The notes under the pieces: model-generated | Seen by the model: only the letters and a program-made list of their open reading frames with translations | Databases searched by the model: none | Told to the model about the DNA's origin: nothing | Part shown: positions 62,723 through 64,000 of the stretch, piece after piece | Layout of the letters: the number at the start of each line of letters is the position of its first letter | Position numbering within the stretch: the first letter of the stretch is position 1 | From: Paenibacillus psychroresistens | GTDB taxonomy: Bacteria; Bacillota; Bacilli; Paenibacillales; NBRC-103111 | Reading direction: 5' to 3' | DNA length: 64,000 bases | Assembly: GCF_009728935.1 (NCBI RefSeq) | Contig: NZ_CP034235.1 | Location: 3,510,001-3,574,000, forward strand | Translations under genes and position numbers: made by a program

Positions 62723-63181
62723 TTGAGTTCGCAAATCAAATCAATCGTTGAAGCTATGCTCCAACCTTTTATGGATGAACATGGTTTTGAACTGGTAGAT
62801 GTTGAATATTTAAAAGAGGGCAGCAATTGGTTTCTACGCATCTATGTAGATAAAGAGCAAGGCATAGATATTGATGATTGCGGACGTGTTAGTGAATTTT
62901 TGAGTGAAAAGCTGGATGAGAATGACCCTATTCCGACTGCATATTTTCTTGAAGTTTCTTCGCCTGGCGCAGAGCGCCCGCTTAAAAAGCCGGATGATTA
63001 TCGTAAGGTAATTGATAAGCAGGTTTTTGTCACTACCTATGAGCTAATCGATGGATTGAAGGAATTTGAAGGAAAGCTGCTGTCTTATGATGAGGAAACT
63101 TTAACAATTCAGACGCGTAAGAAAAAAGTTAACATTGAGTGCGCCAAGATCGCGAGTGCAAGACAAGCGATTCTTTTTTAA
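62723..63181 (+). CDS. rimP: Ribosome maturation factor RimP
   Basis: Needed for 30S assembly. 152 residues from TTG 62723 (SD TAGGAGGG). N-terminal alpha/beta domain (HGFELVDVEYLKEGSNWFLR, IDIDDCGRVSEFLSEKLDEN, YFLEVSSPGAERPLK) and a C-terminal SH3-like domain (VTTYELIDGLKEFEGKLLSY). Directly before nusA, the usual order. Confidence 0.97.
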   Translation: MSSQIKSIVEAMLQPFMDEHGFELVDVEYLKEGSNWFLRIYVDKEQGIDIDDCGRVSEFLSEKLDENDPIPTAYFLEVSSPGAERPLKKPDDYRKVIDKQVFVTTYELIDGLKEFEGKLLSYDEETLTIQTRKKKVNIECAKIASARQAILF

Positions 63182-63256
63182 AATATTAGAAAGTATAAGT
63201 TTCACATTATACGGTTCTTGTATGTTTTTAATTTTGAAAGGGGGAATTCCTACCAA

Positions 63257-64000
63257 ATGAATACTGACTTTATTGATGCGCTCCACGAAATCGAAAGTAC
63301 AAAAGGCATTAGCAAAGACATCTTACTTGAAGCCATTGAGGCTGCATTAATCTCGAGCTATAAACGTAATTTTAACACGGCGCAAAATGTGCGTGTGGAT
63401 ATCAACAAATTAACTGGCTTGATCCGAGTTTATGCTCGCAAATCGGTTACCGAAGAAGTTTTGGATCCTAGATTAGAAATTTCTGTTGAAGCTGCGCGCG
63501 ACATCAGTGGCAATTTTCAATTAGCTGATATTGTTGAGATTGAAGTGACGCCACGTGATTTTGGGCGAATTGCTGCTCAAACGGCAAAGCAAGTAGTTAC
63601 ACAACGTATTCGTGAAGCTGAACGCGGCTTGATCTATACGGCATTCATTGAAAAAGAAGATGATATTGTTACAGGTATTGTCCAACGTCAGGATGCACGT
63701 AATATATATGTGGATTTGGGCAAGGTAGAAGCGGTATTGCCGTTGAACGAGCTTATGCCAACTGAAAAGTTCAAGCATGGAGATCGGATTAAAGCCTACA
63801 TTACCAAAGTGGAGAATACGACAAAAGGACCACAAATTTTCTTATCTCGTACACATCCGGGGCTGCTAAAGCGCCTTTTTGAGCTTGAGGTTCCTGAAAT
63901 TTTTGATGGGGTTGTTGAAATTCGTTCTGTTGCAAGAGAAGCTGGCTTCCGCTCAAAAATTGCGGTACATTCACGTAATTTGGAAGTAGATCCTGTTGGA
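63257..64000 (+). CDS. nusA: Transcription termination/antitermination protein NusA, N-terminal part
   Basis: Open from ATG 63257 to the window end, 248 codons with no stop; the 3' end lies outside. N-terminal RNAP-binding domain (MNTDFIDALHEIESTKGISK, KDILLEAIEAALISSYKRNF), S1 domain at about 130-200 (YTAFIEKEDDIVTGIVQRQD, VLPLNELMP), start of the KH region (RTHPGLLKRLFELEVPEI). SD GGGGG is 13 bases upstream, a wide spacing. Cotranscribed with rimP. Confidence 0.97.
   Translation, partial: MNTDFIDALHEIESTKGISKDILLEAIEAALISSYKRNFNTAQNVRVDINKLTGLIRVYARKSVTEEVLDPRLEISVEAARDISGNFQLADIVEIEVTPRDFGRIAAQTAKQVVTQRIREAERGLIYTAFIEKEDDIVTGIVQRQDARNIYVDLGKVEAVLPLNELMPTEKFKHGDRIKAYITKVENTTKGPQIFLSRTHPGLLKRLFELEVPEIFDGVVEIRSVAREAGFRSKIAVHSRNLEVDPVG

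Noticed and set aside
1..64000. tRNA and rRNA genes
   Set aside because: No cloverleaf-like or rRNA-like sequence was recognised in the short intergenic gaps; a tRNAscan run would settle this.

Overview
The window is a contiguous piece of a low-GC Gram-positive chromosome. Gene order, TTG/GTG start use and protein signatures point to the Paenibacillaceae (Paenibacillus or a close relative). It matches, nearly gene for gene, the Bacillus subtilis chromosome from rnhB to nusA: rnhB-ylqG-ylqH, sucCD, dprA-topA-trmFO-xerC-hslV-hslU, the large fla/che operon, rpsB-tsf-pyrH-frr-uppS-cdsA-dxr-rseP-proS-polC, rimP-nusA. No rRNA, tRNA, transposase, integrase or CRISPR array was seen.

Region by region. 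(1) 1-2897: 3' end of rnhB; a FliK-like protein (ylqG) and a stand-alone FlhB C-domain protein (ylqH), preceded by an exact sigma-D -10 box; yraN. (2) 2898-8150: a variable, AT-rich insert compared with Bacillus. It holds small hypothetical genes, a YolD-like gene, a secreted cohesin-like protein, an Ntn-hydrolase-like protein, and comM. A 36-bp degenerate second copy of the comM 3' end lies 1347 bp beyond the intact one. (3) 8142-18260: sucCD and the dprA-topA-trmFO-xerC-hslVU housekeeping block; codY, which follows hslU in Bacillus, is missing. (4) 18329-49329: a continuous flagellar/chemotaxis operon with a sigma-D-like promoter in front. It covers basal-body rod, MS ring, C ring, export gate, hook genes, CheY/B/A/W/C/D, FlhF/FlhG and SigD, then a tail of less known genes (FapA family, an unknown, SwrB-like, MltG-LysM-like). 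(5) 49389-62540: translation, nucleotide, undecaprenyl, phospholipid and isoprenoid genes plus RseP, ProS and PolC. (6) 62569-64000: rimP and the first 248 codons of nusA behind a strong promoter.

The strongest unexplained signal is a recurring 5'-leader element: ATGCTTACGA, then a hairpin GAGTTTTC/GAAAACTC that ends 2-4 bases before the Shine-Dalgarno sequence. It occurs upstream of trmFO, hslU, tsf, rseP and polC, in tandem and composite form before tsf and rseP. Other points of interest are a second FliK/FlhB-C-like pair (ylqG-ylqH) with a sigma-D-like promoter of its own, an HslV that lacks the N-terminal serine of Bacillus CodW, the duplicated comM tail, and an archaeal/eukaryal-type ProS. 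All functions are assigned by reading protein sequence and gene order; no database search was run.
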